This document shows positions 1-8,248 of a stretch of 64,000 nt of DNA, piece after piece. This DNA comes from Comamonas antarctica (lineage in GTDB: Bacteria; Pseudomonadota; Gammaproteobacteria; Burkholderiales; Burkholderiaceae_C), in NCBI RefSeq assembly GCF_013363755.1, contig NZ_CP054840.1:1192001-1256000 (forward strand). The letters are read 5' to 3'. A model generated the notes under the pieces. It ran no database searches, was not told where the DNA came from, and saw nothing but the letters and a program-made list of their open reading frames with translations. Positions within the stretch are counted from its first letter, which is position 1; every line of letters begins with the position of its first letter. A program made the translations under genes and the position numbers.

Positions 1-675
1 AAGCTGATCAATCCCGCGCTGCAGTTCGACGGCCTGCGCGACCTCAGGCCCGTGGCCTTCGTCGGTACCGGACCGATGGTGCTGGTCGGCAAGAAGGCCC
101 TGCCGCCCAACACCGCGAGCGAACTCGCGGCCTATGCCAAGGACCCCAAGCACCTGCTGAACTACGCTTCCGCCGGCAATGGCACGCCCATGCATGTCGC
201 GGGCGAGCTGTTCAACCTCAAGGCGCAGACGCGGATCTCGCACGTGCCGTACCGCGGCGCCTCGCCGGCGCTGGTCGATGTGATGGGCGGACAGATCGAG
301 CTGGGCATTGCCACGCTCACCGCCGCGCAGTCCTTCATCAAGGCCGGAAAGATCAAGGCCTATGGCGTGCTGAGCCGCGAGAAGTCGCCGCTCGCGCCCG
401 ATCTTGCCGCCATTGGCCAGACTCCCGGCCTCGAAGCCGTGGACCTGGGCGTGTGGTTCGGCCTGTTTGCGCCCGCCAAGACACCGAATGACGTGACGGC
501 CCGGCTGGAAACCGCGGCGCGCGCCGTGCTGGCCAATCCAGAGATCGTGAGGAAGCTTGCCGAGCAGGGCGTGGCCGCCTCTGGCGCTTCGGCCGGCGAG
601 CTCAAGGCCTTCATGGCCCAGGAAGTCGAGAAATACCGTGCCGTGGTCAAGGCCGCGGACATCAAGCCCCAGTAA
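1..675 (+). CDS. Bug/TctC-family periplasmic solute receptor, 5' truncated by window edge
   Basis: The frame is open from base 1, so the gene begins outside the window; 224 residues are visible of a family that is usually about 320. Bug receptors are periplasmic binding proteins for carboxylates and similar small molecules, often without a cognate TctAB permease. Family signatures are YASAGNGTPMHVAGEL at visible residues 55-70 and PYRGASPAL near 83, followed by a typical end in which a receptor lobe closes with a long helix. The signal peptide would lie upstream. It is followed 26 bases later by the AA_synth-family gene and probably shares its transcript. The ligand cannot be told from the sequence. 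Confidence 0.93.
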   Translation, partial: KLINPALQFDGLRDLRPVAFVGTGPMVLVGKKALPPNTASELAAYAKDPKHLLNYASAGNGTPMHVAGELFNLKAQTRISHVPYRGASPALVDVMGGQIELGIATLTAAQSFIKAGKIKAYGVLSREKSPLAPDLAAIGQTPGLEAVDLGVWFGLFAPAKTPNDVTARLETAARAVLANPEIVRKLAEQGVAASGASAGELKAFMAQEVEKYRAVVKAADIKPQ

Positions 676-701
676 TCCAAAGCAACGAAGAGAGAAGAAC
701 C

Positions 702-1304
702 ATGACGGACCTGCAAGAGATTGGCGTGCGCAAGATCGTGGCCTATACCGAGGAAAGCCTGATCGAGGGCGGCAAGGCCGCGGCCACGCCTTTGAGGATG
801 TTCGGTGTCGCCGCCGTGCTGCGCAACCCCTGGGCCAGCCAGGCGTTCGAGGACAACCTCAAGCCCGAGATCCTGCGCATCGCGCCGGTGCTGGGCAAGG
901 CACTGACCGACCGCATCGTGGCGCTGGCCGGCGATGCGGCCGTGATCGAGGCCTATGGCAAGGCCGCGGTGGTGGGCATCGACGGCGAGATCGAGCATGC
1001 CTCGGCGCTGATCCACACCCTGCACTTCGGCAATTTCTACCGCAAGGCCGTGGGCGCCAAGAGCTATCTGAGCTTCACCAATGTGCGCGGCGGCCCGAAC
1101 TGCTCGATTGCGATTCCGATGATGCACAAGGACGACGAGGGCAAGCGCTCGCACTACCTGACGCTGCAGTTCGCGATCAACGATGCGCCCGGCCCGAATG
1201 AAATCGTGGTCGCCCTGGGCGCCTCGATCGGCGGGCGCCCGCACCACCGCATTGGCGACCGTTACCAGGATCTGGCCGCGCTGGGCTCCAATGAAACTGT
1301 CTAA
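702..1304 (+). CDS. Amino acid synthesis family protein (DUF1185, AA_synth)
   Basis: A 200-residue soluble protein with no signal peptide or membrane segment. I recognise it as the AA_synth family (PF06684) from its overall pattern, including the NPWA stretch near residue 42, the GKAAVVGIDGEIEHASA stretch near 84-100 and the glycine/histidine-rich C-terminus. The family name comes from reported suppression of amino acid auxotrophy, but no reaction is established. AAGAGAGAAG just before the ATG is a good ribosome-binding site. The gene sits between a Bug receptor and an alpha/beta hydrolase that overlaps its end, so a role in catabolism of the imported compound is likely, as an inference. Confidence 0.85.
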   Translation: MTDLQEIGVRKIVAYTEESLIEGGKAAATPLRMFGVAAVLRNPWASQAFEDNLKPEILRIAPVLGKALTDRIVALAGDAAVIEAYGKAAVVGIDGEIEHASALIHTLHFGNFYRKAVGAKSYLSFTNVRGGPNCSIAIPMMHKDDEGKRSHYLTLQFAINDAPGPNEIVVALGASIGGRPHHRIGDRYQDLAALGSNETV

Positions 1305-2109
1305 GCCCATGGAAAGCCGCCACTTCGAGGGCACGGCCTTCCAGGTGCATGGCGCGGGAGAGGGCGCACAGATACCCATCGTGCTCATCCATGGCGTGGG
1401 CATGGACCAGCGCGCCTGGCAGCCGCAGATCGCCGCGCTCGCGCAGCACCACCGCGTCGTGACCTACGACATGCTGGGCCACGGCGAAAGCCGGCTGCCC
1501 GACGAGGGCGTGGCGCTGGCGGACTTTGCCGCGCAGCTGCTGCAACTGCTCGACCATCTGCAGATCGCCCAGGCCCACGTCGTCGGCCATTCGATGGGCG
1601 CGCTCGTGGCGCTCGAGTTCGCGCTGCGCCATCCCGAACGCTGCGCGCGGCTGCTGGCGCTGAATGCGGTGTTCCAGCGCTCGCCGGCGCAGCGCGCCGC
1701 CGTGCAGGAGCGCGCGCGCCTGCTGCAAAGCGCGGGCGTGGCGGCCACCGTGGACTCGACCATCGAGCGCTGGTTCGGCGCGCCCGTGCCGGCGCCGCTG
1801 CGCGAGATAGCGGCGCTGACCATGGACATCCTGGCGGATGTGAATGCACAGGGCTATGCGCGCGCCTACCGCCTGTTTGCGACTTGCGACGCGGTGCATG
1901 CGAGCCGGCTGCCCCAGCTGGCCATGCCGGCGCTGTTCATGACCGGGGAAGGCGATCCGAACTCCAGCCCGGCGATGTCCGAGGCCCTGGCGGCACTCGC
2001 GCCGCAGGGGCAGGCGCAGACCGTGCCCGGCGCGCGCCACATGATGAACCTGACCAATGCGCAAGAGGTCAATGCGCGCCTGTTGCGATTCATTGCCCTG
2101 CCGGCCTGA
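1291..2109 (+). CDS. Alpha/beta hydrolase
   Basis: A 272-residue alpha/beta hydrolase fold protein. Visible are the HG oxyanion segment at 34-35 (LIHGVGMD), the nucleophile elbow GHSMG with Ser101, an acid candidate in GEGDPNSSP near 222 and the terminal His in GARHMM near 250. The family cleaves esters, lactones or C-C bonds; the substrate here is unknown. I chose ATG 1291, which overlaps the end of the preceding gene by 14 bases; ATG 1309 is possible. The frame stays open upstream to 1183 but that part is only antisense/overlap space. A strong terminator follows at 2124-2158, so this is the last gene of the first transcript. Confidence 0.88.
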   Translation: MKLSKPMESRHFEGTAFQVHGAGEGAQIPIVLIHGVGMDQRAWQPQIAALAQHHRVVTYDMLGHGESRLPDEGVALADFAAQLLQLLDHLQIAQAHVVGHSMGALVALEFALRHPERCARLLALNAVFQRSPAQRAAVQERARLLQSAGVAATVDSTIERWFGAPVPAPLREIAALTMDILADVNAQGYARAYRLFATCDAVHASRLPQLAMPALFMTGEGDPNSSPAMSEALAALAPQGQAQTVPGARHMMNLTNAQEVNARLLRFIALPA

Positions 2110-2123
2110 GCCCCCGTGCCTGG

Positions 2124-2158
2124 CCTGGCCCGCTGCCTTGGCGGGCCAGGTTTTTTTT
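2124..2158 (+). terminator. Rho-independent terminator
   Basis: A perfect 10-bp stem, CCTGGCCCGC (2124-2133) with GCGGGCCAGG (2141-2150), loop of 7, followed by eight T. It separates the Bug/AA_synth/hydrolase transcript from the aldehyde dehydrogenase gene. Confidence 0.93.
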
Positions 2159-2199
2159 CGCCTGCCATCCCAGGCCGACCGCCATTCATTCTTCACCCC

Positions 2200-3648
2200 A
2201 TGACGCACTTGACCCGCCAGGAACTTCAGCAGACCCACTGCTTCATCAATGGCGCCTGGATGGGCGCCGGGCAGCAGCTGCCAGTCCACAACCCCGCCAC
2301 CGGGCAACTGATCGCCCGGGTGCCGCGCTGCGATGGCACGCAGGCGCGCACCGCCATCGAGGCCGCACATGCCGCGGGCACGGGCTGGGCCGCAACGCCT
2401 GCCGGCCAGCGCGCGCGCCTGCTGCGCCGCTGGTTCGAGCTGATCGTCGCCCACACCGAGGAACTGGCACAGATCCTCACCGAGGAAATGGGCAAGCCCT
2501 TGGCCGAAGCGCGCGCCGAGATCGGCTATGGCGCGGCCTATGTCGAGTGGTTTGCCGAGGAGGCGCGGCGCATCCACGGCGACGTGATCGAAAGCGGCCG
2601 CCCTGGCAGCACCTTTGTCGTGGTGAAACGGCCGGTGGGCGTGGTCGCGGCCATCACGCCCTGGAATTTCCCCTGTGCGATGCTCGCGCGCAAGCTTGCG
2701 CCGGCGCTGGCTGCGGGCTGCACCGTGGTGGCGAAGCCCGCCGAGCAGACGCCGCTGTCGGCGCTGGCACTGGCGCGGCTTGCCGAGCTGGCGGGTGTTC
2801 CTGCGGGCGTGATCAACGTCGTGACCGGCGATCCGGTGGCCATCGGCGCGCAGCTGTGCGCCAATCCACTGGTGCGCAAGATCAGCTTCACGGGCTCGAC
2901 CCATGTCGGCAAGCTGCTGATCCGCCAATCCGCGGATACCGTCAAGCGCCTGAGCATGGAGCTGGGCGGCAATGCGCCGTTCATCGTGTTCGACGATGCC
3001 GATCTCGATCTGGCCGTCACCGGCGCGATGCATTCCAAGTTCCGCAACGCGGGGCAGACCTGCGTCTGTGCCAACCGCATCTACGTGCAGGCCGGCGTTT
3101 ACGACCGCTTCCTGGAAAAGTTCGTGGCGCGCGTGCGTGCGCTTACGGTGGGCAACGGCCTTGAGGCCGTCGATATCGGGCCGCTGATCGATGCGCGCGC
3201 CGTGGCCAAAGCGGCCTTGCACGTGCGCGATGCGGTGGACCAGGGCGCGCGCGTGCTGGTGGGCGGCGGCGCACATGCGCTGGGCGGCAATTTCTTCGCG
3301 CCCACGGTGCTTGCCGATGTGCGTGCGGACATGCTGATCACGCGCGAGGAAACCTTTGGCCCGGTCGCGCCGGTGATCCGTTTCGAGAGCGAAAGCGAGG
3401 TGCTGGCGCAGTCCAACGACAGCGACTTCGGCCTCGCCGGCTATTTCTATTCGGCCGATCCTGCGCGCGTGGCGCGCGTGGCCCAGGCACTAGAATGCGG
3501 CATGGTTGGCATCAACACCGGGCTCATTTCCTCCGAAGTGGCGCCTTTCGGTGGCATCAAGCAGTCGGGGTACGGGCGCGAAGGATCGCATTACGGAATC
3601 GATGACTACTTGAGCATCAAATCCCTGTGCCACGGCGATCTGAACTAG
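2200..3648 (+). CDS. NAD(P)-dependent aldehyde dehydrogenase, succinate-semialdehyde dehydrogenase type
   Basis: A 482-residue aldehyde dehydrogenase, the normal length. It oxidises an aldehyde to the acid with NAD(P). The oxyanion Asn lies in ITPWNFP near 152-158, the general base is Glu254 in MELGGN and the catalytic nucleophile is Cys288 in AGQTCVC; the cofactor-binding FTGST is at 230-234. Overall pattern (ITPWNFPCAMLARK, FRNAGQTCVCANR, the PFGGIKQSGYGREG end) is closest to GabD-type succinate-semialdehyde dehydrogenases, but related hydroxy-acid semialdehydes are equally possible. ATG 2200 is the start that matches the family; the frame continues upstream to 2116 through the terminator. 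The GntR gene follows at once. Confidence 0.92.
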   Translation: MTHLTRQELQQTHCFINGAWMGAGQQLPVHNPATGQLIARVPRCDGTQARTAIEAAHAAGTGWAATPAGQRARLLRRWFELIVAHTEELAQILTEEMGKPLAEARAEIGYGAAYVEWFAEEARRIHGDVIESGRPGSTFVVVKRPVGVVAAITPWNFPCAMLARKLAPALAAGCTVVAKPAEQTPLSALALARLAELAGVPAGVINVVTGDPVAIGAQLCANPLVRKISFTGSTHVGKLLIRQSADTVKRLSMELGGNAPFIVFDDADLDLAVTGAMHSKFRNAGQTCVCANRIYVQAGVYDRFLEKFVARVRALTVGNGLEAVDIGPLIDARAVAKAALHVRDAVDQGARVLVGGGAHALGGNFFAPTVLADVRADMLITREETFGPVAPVIRFESESEVLAQSNDSDFGLAGYFYSADPARVARVAQALECGMVGINTGLISSEVAPFGGIKQSGYGREGSHYGIDDYLSIKSLCHGDLN

Positions 3649-3659
3649 GACCTCTTTCT

Positions 3660-4337
3660 GTGCTTGACTCTCCCACGCCTTCGCTCAAGGTAGACCGCTC
3701 GGCCAAGACTTTGCGTGAACTGACGCTGGAGAAGATGCACGAGGCCATCTTCAGCGGCTACTTCGCGCCGGGCGAGCGCCTGGTGGAGCGCAAGCTCTGC
3801 GACCTGCTGGGCGTGAGCCGCTCGGTGATCCGCGAGGTGCTGCGCCAGCTCGAGTCCGAGGGCCTGGTCGAGACCATTGCCCAGGGGCCGATGGTGGCAC
3901 GCATCGATGCCGGCCGCGCCGCGCAGATCTACGACCTGCGTGCGCTGCTCGAAGGCGAGGCGGCACGCGTGTGCGCCGAGAAGGCTTCGGATGAAACGCT
4001 GGCGGAACTCGCCGCGCTGAACCAGCATATCCAGCAGGCCTTTGAGCGCAACGAGTTCACGCTGGTCATGGCGCGCACCACGGCGTTCTACGAGCGCATG
4101 TTCCTCGGCAGCGGCCTCGATGTGGCCTGGGAGATGGTGCAATCGCTCAATGCGCGCATCAACCGGCTGCGCGCCATGACCATCAGCTCGGCCGGACGCA
4201 AGGCCGATACGGCGCGGGAAATGGCGGCGCTGGTCGATGCGCTGCTGCGCCGCGATGGCGCCGCGGCCGAACAGGCCTCGCGCGCGCACATCCAGAAAGC
4301 CGCCCAGATCGCCATTTCGCGGCTCTCCGGAAACTAA
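3660..4337 (+). CDS. GntR/FadR-family (FCD) transcriptional regulator
   Basis: A 225-residue regulator. The winged helix-turn-helix spans about 20-85 (GERLVERKLCDLLGVSRSVIREVLRQLE) and the all-helical FCD ligand domain follows. Proteins of this type usually repress neighbouring catabolic genes until a carboxylate binds. GTG 3660 is chosen because AGGA lies 8-10 bases upstream; a GTG at 3627 would overlap the dehydrogenase. In the FCD domain the usual metal ligands Asp and first His (D-x-x-F-H) appear as T-x-x-F-Y, so metal binding may be lost. It lies 11 bases after the dehydrogenase and converges with the TRAP operon; either could be a target. Confidence 0.92.
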   Translation: MLDSPTPSLKVDRSAKTLRELTLEKMHEAIFSGYFAPGERLVERKLCDLLGVSRSVIREVLRQLESEGLVETIAQGPMVARIDAGRAAQIYDLRALLEGEAARVCAEKASDETLAELAALNQHIQQAFERNEFTLVMARTTAFYERMFLGSGLDVAWEMVQSLNARINRLRAMTISSAGRKADTAREMAALVDALLRRDGAAAEQASRAHIQKAAQIAISRLSGN

Positions 4338-4366
4338 AAGCCCCTGCGGGCGAACCGGCAGGGGCT
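4333..4366 (-). terminator. Terminator of the TRAP operon
   Basis: A 9-bp stem, AGCCCCTGC (4339-4347) with GCAGGGGCT (4358-4366). On the reverse strand it is followed by TTTTAGTTT, so it ends the dctM transcript; the T tract overlaps the stop codon of the convergent GntR gene. Confidence 0.85.
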
Positions 4367-4386
4367 GAAGAAAGGGCAGGGCCCGG

Positions 4387-6183
4387 TCAGGGTTTGGCCG
4401 CGTCGCGCTGCAGCGATTCCTGCATGGCCTTGAGCGGATCGTCTTCACCAGCCGGCGCCGCGCCCTCAGGTGCAGCATCGGGGGAGGCGGCCTCGCCCGG
4501 TGCGCCAAAGGTGGGATCGTTGAAGTCCATGGCCGGCGGCATGCTGGCTTCCATTTCCAGGCGGATCTTGTCGAGGTCGTAATCGACCTTTTCATCGAGG
4601 CCGCTGGAGACGATGCCCGGGAACGCGATGATCAGGCTCACCATGACCAGCTGGATGACCAGGAAAGGTACCGCGCCGGCGTAGATCTGCATGGTGGTCA
4701 CGGGCTCGATGATCTTCTTCGTGACCTTGTCGACATAGGCCTTCGCCGGCGCGACGCTGCGCAGGAAGAACAGCGCGAAGCCGAACGGCGGGTGCATGAA
4801 CGAGGTCTGCATGTTCACCGCCAGCAGCACGCCGAACCACACCAGGTCGATGCCCAGCTTCTCGGCCACGGGCGCCAGCAGCGGCACGATGATGAACGAG
4901 AGTTCGAAGAAGTCCAGGAAGAACGCCAGGAAGAACACCATCACGTTGACGACGATCAGGAAGCCGAGCTGGCCGCCGGGCAGACCTGCGAGCAGATGCT
5001 CGACCCACAGCGGACCGTCGACGCCCTGGAAGGTCAGGCCGAACATGGTCGCGCCGATCAGGATGAACAGCACGAAGCACGACAGCTTGGTGGTGGACAT
5101 CAGCGCCTGGCGCAGCAGCGCCATGTCGAGGCGCCGGCGTGCCATCGCCATGATCATCGCGCCCAGCGCGCCCATCGCTCCGCCTTCGGTGGGCGTCGCG
5201 ACGCCCAGGAAGATGGTGCCCAGCACCAGGAAGATCAGCAGCAGCGGCGGGATCAGCACGAAGGTCACACGCTCGGCGACCTTGGACAGCAGGTTCAGGT
5301 GGGTGAGTCGGTTGATCGACGCGGCGACGAAGGCCAGCGCCACGCCGAAGCACATCGCGACCACGATGGTTTCATCGAGCGCCACGCGTTCCACCGCTTC
5401 ACCGGTCCACCAGGTATGCAGCTCGGCCATGTGCTTGCCGACGAAGATCGATGCGCCCACGCACAGCACCGTGAGCACCAGCAGCGACGGCATGCCCGAT
5501 TTGCCATCAGCTTCACGCAGCGTGCGTGCTTCGGGCGGCAGCGCCGGCACCATGTGCGGCTTGAAGATCGCCAGCGCGATGATGAACAGCGCGTAGAAGC
5601 CGGTCAGCATCAGGCCGGGCAGGAACGCGCCCTTGTACATGTCGCCAACGCTGCGGCCCAGCTGGTCGGCCAGGATGATCAGCACCAGCGAGGGCGGAAT
5701 GATCTGCGCCAGCGTGCCCGACGCCGCGATCACGCCCGAGGCAATGCGCCGGTCGTAGCCGTAGCGCATCATGATAGGCAGCGAGATCAGGCCCATGGAG
5801 ATCACCGAGGCGGCCACCACACCCGTAGTGGCTGCCAGCAGCGCGCCGACGAAGATCACCGCCAGCGCGACGCCGCCGCGCACCGGGCCGAACAGCTGGC
5901 CCACGGTGTCGAGCAGGTCCTCGGCCATGCCGCTGCGTTCGAGAATCAGCCCCATCAGCGTGAAGAACGGTATCGCCAGCAGCGTGTCGTTCTGCATGAT
6001 GCCGTAGATGCGCAGCGGCAGCGCCTGCAGCAGCGCTTCGGGCAGCACGCCCAGCTCGATGCCGATGAACGCGAAGAAGAGTCCGCAGGCGCCCAGGCTG
6101 AAGGCCACGGGAAAGCCCAGCAGCAGGAAAAGAATCAGGCCCGCGAACATGATCGGGGCCAGGTTATGGGTCAAAAATTCCAT
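4387..6183 (-). CDS. dctM: TRAP transporter large permease subunit (DctM)
   Basis: A 598-residue polytopic inner-membrane protein with more than ten hydrophobic segments. It is the ion-coupled translocating subunit of a TRAP transporter, which imports carboxylates with DctQ and a DctP receptor. Typical DctM segments are present near the N-terminus (FAGLILFLLLGFPVAFSLG) and in the middle (GVATPTEGGAMGALGA near 330). Length exceeds the usual ~430 because of an extra membrane/loop section around 200-300 and an acidic proline/alanine-rich tail from about 535; such long forms are a known subgroup. It starts 15 bases after dctQ. No DctP gene lies nearby. Confidence 0.93.
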   Translation of the reverse strand: MEFLTHNLAPIMFAGLILFLLLGFPVAFSLGACGLFFAFIGIELGVLPEALLQALPLRIYGIMQNDTLLAIPFFTLMGLILERSGMAEDLLDTVGQLFGPVRGGVALAVIFVGALLAATTGVVAASVISMGLISLPIMMRYGYDRRIASGVIAASGTLAQIIPPSLVLIILADQLGRSVGDMYKGAFLPGLMLTGFYALFIIALAIFKPHMVPALPPEARTLREADGKSGMPSLLVLTVLCVGASIFVGKHMAELHTWWTGEAVERVALDETIVVAMCFGVALAFVAASINRLTHLNLLSKVAERVTFVLIPPLLLIFLVLGTIFLGVATPTEGGAMGALGAMIMAMARRRLDMALLRQALMSTTKLSCFVLFILIGATMFGLTFQGVDGPLWVEHLLAGLPGGQLGFLIVVNVMVFFLAFFLDFFELSFIIVPLLAPVAEKLGIDLVWFGVLLAVNMQTSFMHPPFGFALFFLRSVAPAKAYVDKVTKKIIEPVTTMQIYAGAVPFLVIQLVMVSLIIAFPGIVSSGLDEKVDYDLDKIRLEMEASMPPAMDFNDPTFGAPGEAASPDAAPEGAAPAGEDDPLKAMQESLQRDAAKP

Positions 6184-6198
6184 GGATGTCTCCCGCGC

Positions 6199-6801
6199 TC
6201 AGGCGTCTTTCTTCTTGCCATGGCCTGCGAGATTGCGGATGGCTTCGGCGAGGTCTTCCTCGGCCGACTTTTCCGTCCTCTTCGCGGTCGGGTCGTCGAT
6301 CAGGCCTTGCAGGAAAGCAATGCGCTTGATCAGCTCGGACCAGCCCTGCAGCAGCAGCAGCGCAAAGCCCAGCGGCAGCATCAGATAGACGGGCCAGCGG
6401 ATCAGGCCGCCCGCGTTGCTCGACATCTCGCCAGTCTGGAAGGCCTGCCAGAAAAATGGAATGCCGAACCACAGCACGGCAAGCGTCACAGGCGTGAGAA
6501 AGCAGACAAAGCCGAAGACGTCGATCCAGATCTGCTTGCGCTTGGACAGGCGGCTTGCGACCACGTCGACCTTCACATGCTCGCCCTGCAGCAGCGTGTA
6601 GCCCGCCGCCAGCAGGAAGGATGCGGCAAACAAGTACCACTGCACTTCGAGGAAGGCGTTGGAGCTGGTGTTGAACACCTTGCGCACCACCGCGTTCACG
6701 CCGCTGATGACGGTGGAGGCCAGAATGAGCCAGATGACGTATTTGCCGACCTGGGTGTTAAGCCAGTCGACGCCTCGCGAAAACTTGAGTAGAGCCTGCA
6801 T
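6199..6801 (-). CDS. dctQ: TRAP transporter small permease subunit (DctQ)
   Basis: A 200-residue membrane protein with four predicted hydrophobic segments (about 22-42, 52-72, 95-115 and 135-158) and a charged lysine-rich C-terminal tail. DctQ proteins partner DctM in TRAP transporters. The core EVQWYLFAASFLLAAGYTLL with the following GEHVKVDV is typical of the family. It is the first gene of the dctQM transcript, and its promoter region at 6906-6998 carries nested inverted repeats. In most TRAP operons a dctP receptor gene precedes dctQ; here there is none. Confidence 0.92.
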   Translation of the reverse strand: MQALLKFSRGVDWLNTQVGKYVIWLILASTVISGVNAVVRKVFNTSSNAFLEVQWYLFAASFLLAAGYTLLQGEHVKVDVVASRLSKRKQIWIDVFGFVCFLTPVTLAVLWFGIPFFWQAFQTGEMSSNAGGLIRWPVYLMLPLGFALLLLQGWSELIKRIAFLQGLIDDPTAKRTEKSAEEDLAEAIRNLAGHGKKKDA

Positions 6802-6905
6802 GGTGTCTCCAATGGAAAGGCCGTTTGTGTTGCCGGGCCGGCCGCGGGTAGCAGGCTTGCCGTAATTTTTTGCAACGACCGATTCTAAGGAGCATCTGTC
6901 AGCTA

Positions 6906-6960
6906 AGTAGCACTAAAAATATAGGAGTTTTACTATATTTTCAGCGGTTACAGTGCTACT
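6906..6960. promoter_or_regulatory. Nested inverted repeats in the dctQM leader (operator or RNA hairpin)
   Basis: AGTAGCACT (6906-6914) pairs exactly with AGTGCTACT (6952-6960). Inside it AAAATATAG (6916-6924) pairs exactly with CTATATTTT (6933-6941). The stretch is very AT-rich against its surroundings and lies just downstream of the predicted dctQ promoter. It could be a double operator for a GntR- or TetR-like protein, or a structured leader. Confidence 0.6.
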
Positions 6961-6969
6961 GTTTTGGTA

Positions 6970-6998
6970 GCAATAGGGGTTTACCTTTAGCGGGTCAA
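6970..6998 (-). promoter_or_regulatory. Predicted sigma-70 promoter for dctQM
   Basis: On the reverse strand TTGACC (6998-6993) is followed after 17 bases by TATTGC (6975-6970). The start point would be near 6963, about 160 bases before the dctQ ATG and directly next to the nested inverted repeats. Confidence 0.55.
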
Positions 6999-7029
6999 TT
7001 GTCGTTTTTTGGTTGCTTTTCCAGCAGTC

Positions 7030-7389
7030 TCAATCCAGCGCGTAGCTGGCTCTCAAGGCGTCGCTGAAGGCCGCGCTGGCGCTGAGCGTGAGTCCCAGCG
7101 TGATGCGCTGGCCGGCCGGCGCGGTCAGCTGCAGGCCGCTGCGCTCGTCGAAACCGATGGCCAGCGGCTGGCCGTTCTCGAGTTGCGCATGCAGGTTGTA
7201 GTCCCAGTCGCCGCCTTCCTCGACGGGCCCGCGCCGGCCCGCGAACGCCTGATGCGCCCAGCGCAGCAGTTGCTCGACTTCGGCCACCAGCGCCGGCAGG
7301 CGCTGTGCCGTGACGCTGGCCAGCGCATCCCAGGTGCCCGTGCCTTCATCGTCTTCGCTGTAATCAAAATCGAGATAGTCCAGTGCCAT
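7030..7389 (-). CDS. Conserved hypothetical protein, 119 aa
   Basis: I do not recognise a named family. The 119-residue product is soluble, acidic at its N-terminus (DYLDFDYSEDDEG at 4-16) and has no signal peptide or membrane segment. The middle contains a helical, tryptophan-containing part (VEQLLRWAHQAFAGRR) and the C-terminal half looks like beta structure. It lies 40 bases after the LytTR response regulator on the same strand, so it may be the last gene of that operon, but no functional link is shown. The long forward-strand frame across it has no recognisable content. Confidence 0.7.
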   Translation of the reverse strand: MALDYLDFDYSEDDEGTGTWDALASVTAQRLPALVAEVEQLLRWAHQAFAGRRGPVEEGGDWDYNLHAQLENGQPLAIGFDERSGLQLTAPAGQRITLGLTLSASAAFSDALRASYALD

Positions 7390-7429
7390 GGCCGCCTCCG
7401 CGCAAAACCGCCATTGTGGCCCGCGCGCG

Positions 7430-8248
7430 CTACATGGCCTTGAAGCGATGGGCGTAGAGGCGGCTCACGGCCAGCGTTTCGGCCCGGCCGCGCAACTGCA
7501 GGTGCAGCCGCCCGGCCTCGTCGCGGCGCGCGGCGGCAATGGCCGTGGCGCGCACCAGCGTGCCGCGGTGGACCTGCCAGAACTGCGCCGGGTCGAGCCG
7601 CGCGCCCAGTTCCTTGAGCGGCATGCGGATCAGATACTCGTGCTGCTGCGTGAGCACGCGCACGTATTTGTCGGCCGCCTCGAAATACAGCACCTCGTCG
7701 ACCGGCACCAGCTGGATCTGCGCGCCGGCACCGGCCTGGATCACGGTCAGCGGCGGCTCTGGCCGCGACATGGGAAGCTGCGCTGCGCCGGGCAGCAACC
7801 GGCGCAGTTGCGCCATGACGCTGTCCAGGTCGCGCGGCGTGCCGCCGGCCGGAGCGTGTGGCGCGAGCCGGCGCTGAAGCCGCTCCACGGTCTGCTGCAG
7901 GCGCGCCGGCTGCACCGGCTTGAGCAGATAGTCGATGGCCTGGGCCTCGAAGGCCTGCAGCGCGTACTGGTCGTAAGCGGTCACCAGCACCAGGGCCGGA
8001 AACGGCATGCCCGCGGGCCAGGCATCGGCCAGTTCGGCCGCGGCTTCGAGTCCGCCCAGGCCCGGCATGCGGATGTCGAAGAACAGCACATCGGGCCTGA
8101 GCGCCAGCGCTTCGCGCACCGCGCTCAGGCCGTCGCCGACACTGGCGACGATTTCCAGTGCTGGCCAGGCATGCGCCAGCGCCTGCCCCAGCGCCTGGCG
8201 CAGCAGCGGCTCGTCTTCGGCAATGAGTGCGCGCGCCTGCATGTTCAC
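7430..8248 (-). CDS. LytTR-family response regulator
   Basis: A 272-residue two-component response regulator. The receiver domain has the acidic pair Glu11/Asp12 and the phosphorylation site Asp58 in LFFDIRMPG. A linker of about 45 residues is followed by a LytTR DNA-binding domain from about 165 (TVIQAGAGAQIQLVPVDEVLYFEAADKYV is split here only for description: LYFEAADKYVRV near 187 is the core). Such regulators (AlgR/LytR type) bind direct repeats as beta-sheet DNA binders. Its ATG overlaps the stop of the histidine kinase gene by 4 bases, so the pair is translationally coupled. Confidence 0.94.
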   Translation of the reverse strand: MNMQARALIAEDEPLLRQALGQALAHAWPALEIVASVGDGLSAVREALALRPDVLFFDIRMPGLGGLEAAAELADAWPAGMPFPALVLVTAYDQYALQAFEAQAIDYLLKPVQPARLQQTVERLQRRLAPHAPAGGTPRDLDSVMAQLRRLLPGAAQLPMSRPEPPLTVIQAGAGAQIQLVPVDEVLYFEAADKYVRVLTQQHEYLIRMPLKELGARLDPAQFWQVHRGTLVRATAIAAARRDEAGRLHLQLRGRAETLAVSRLYAHRFKAM

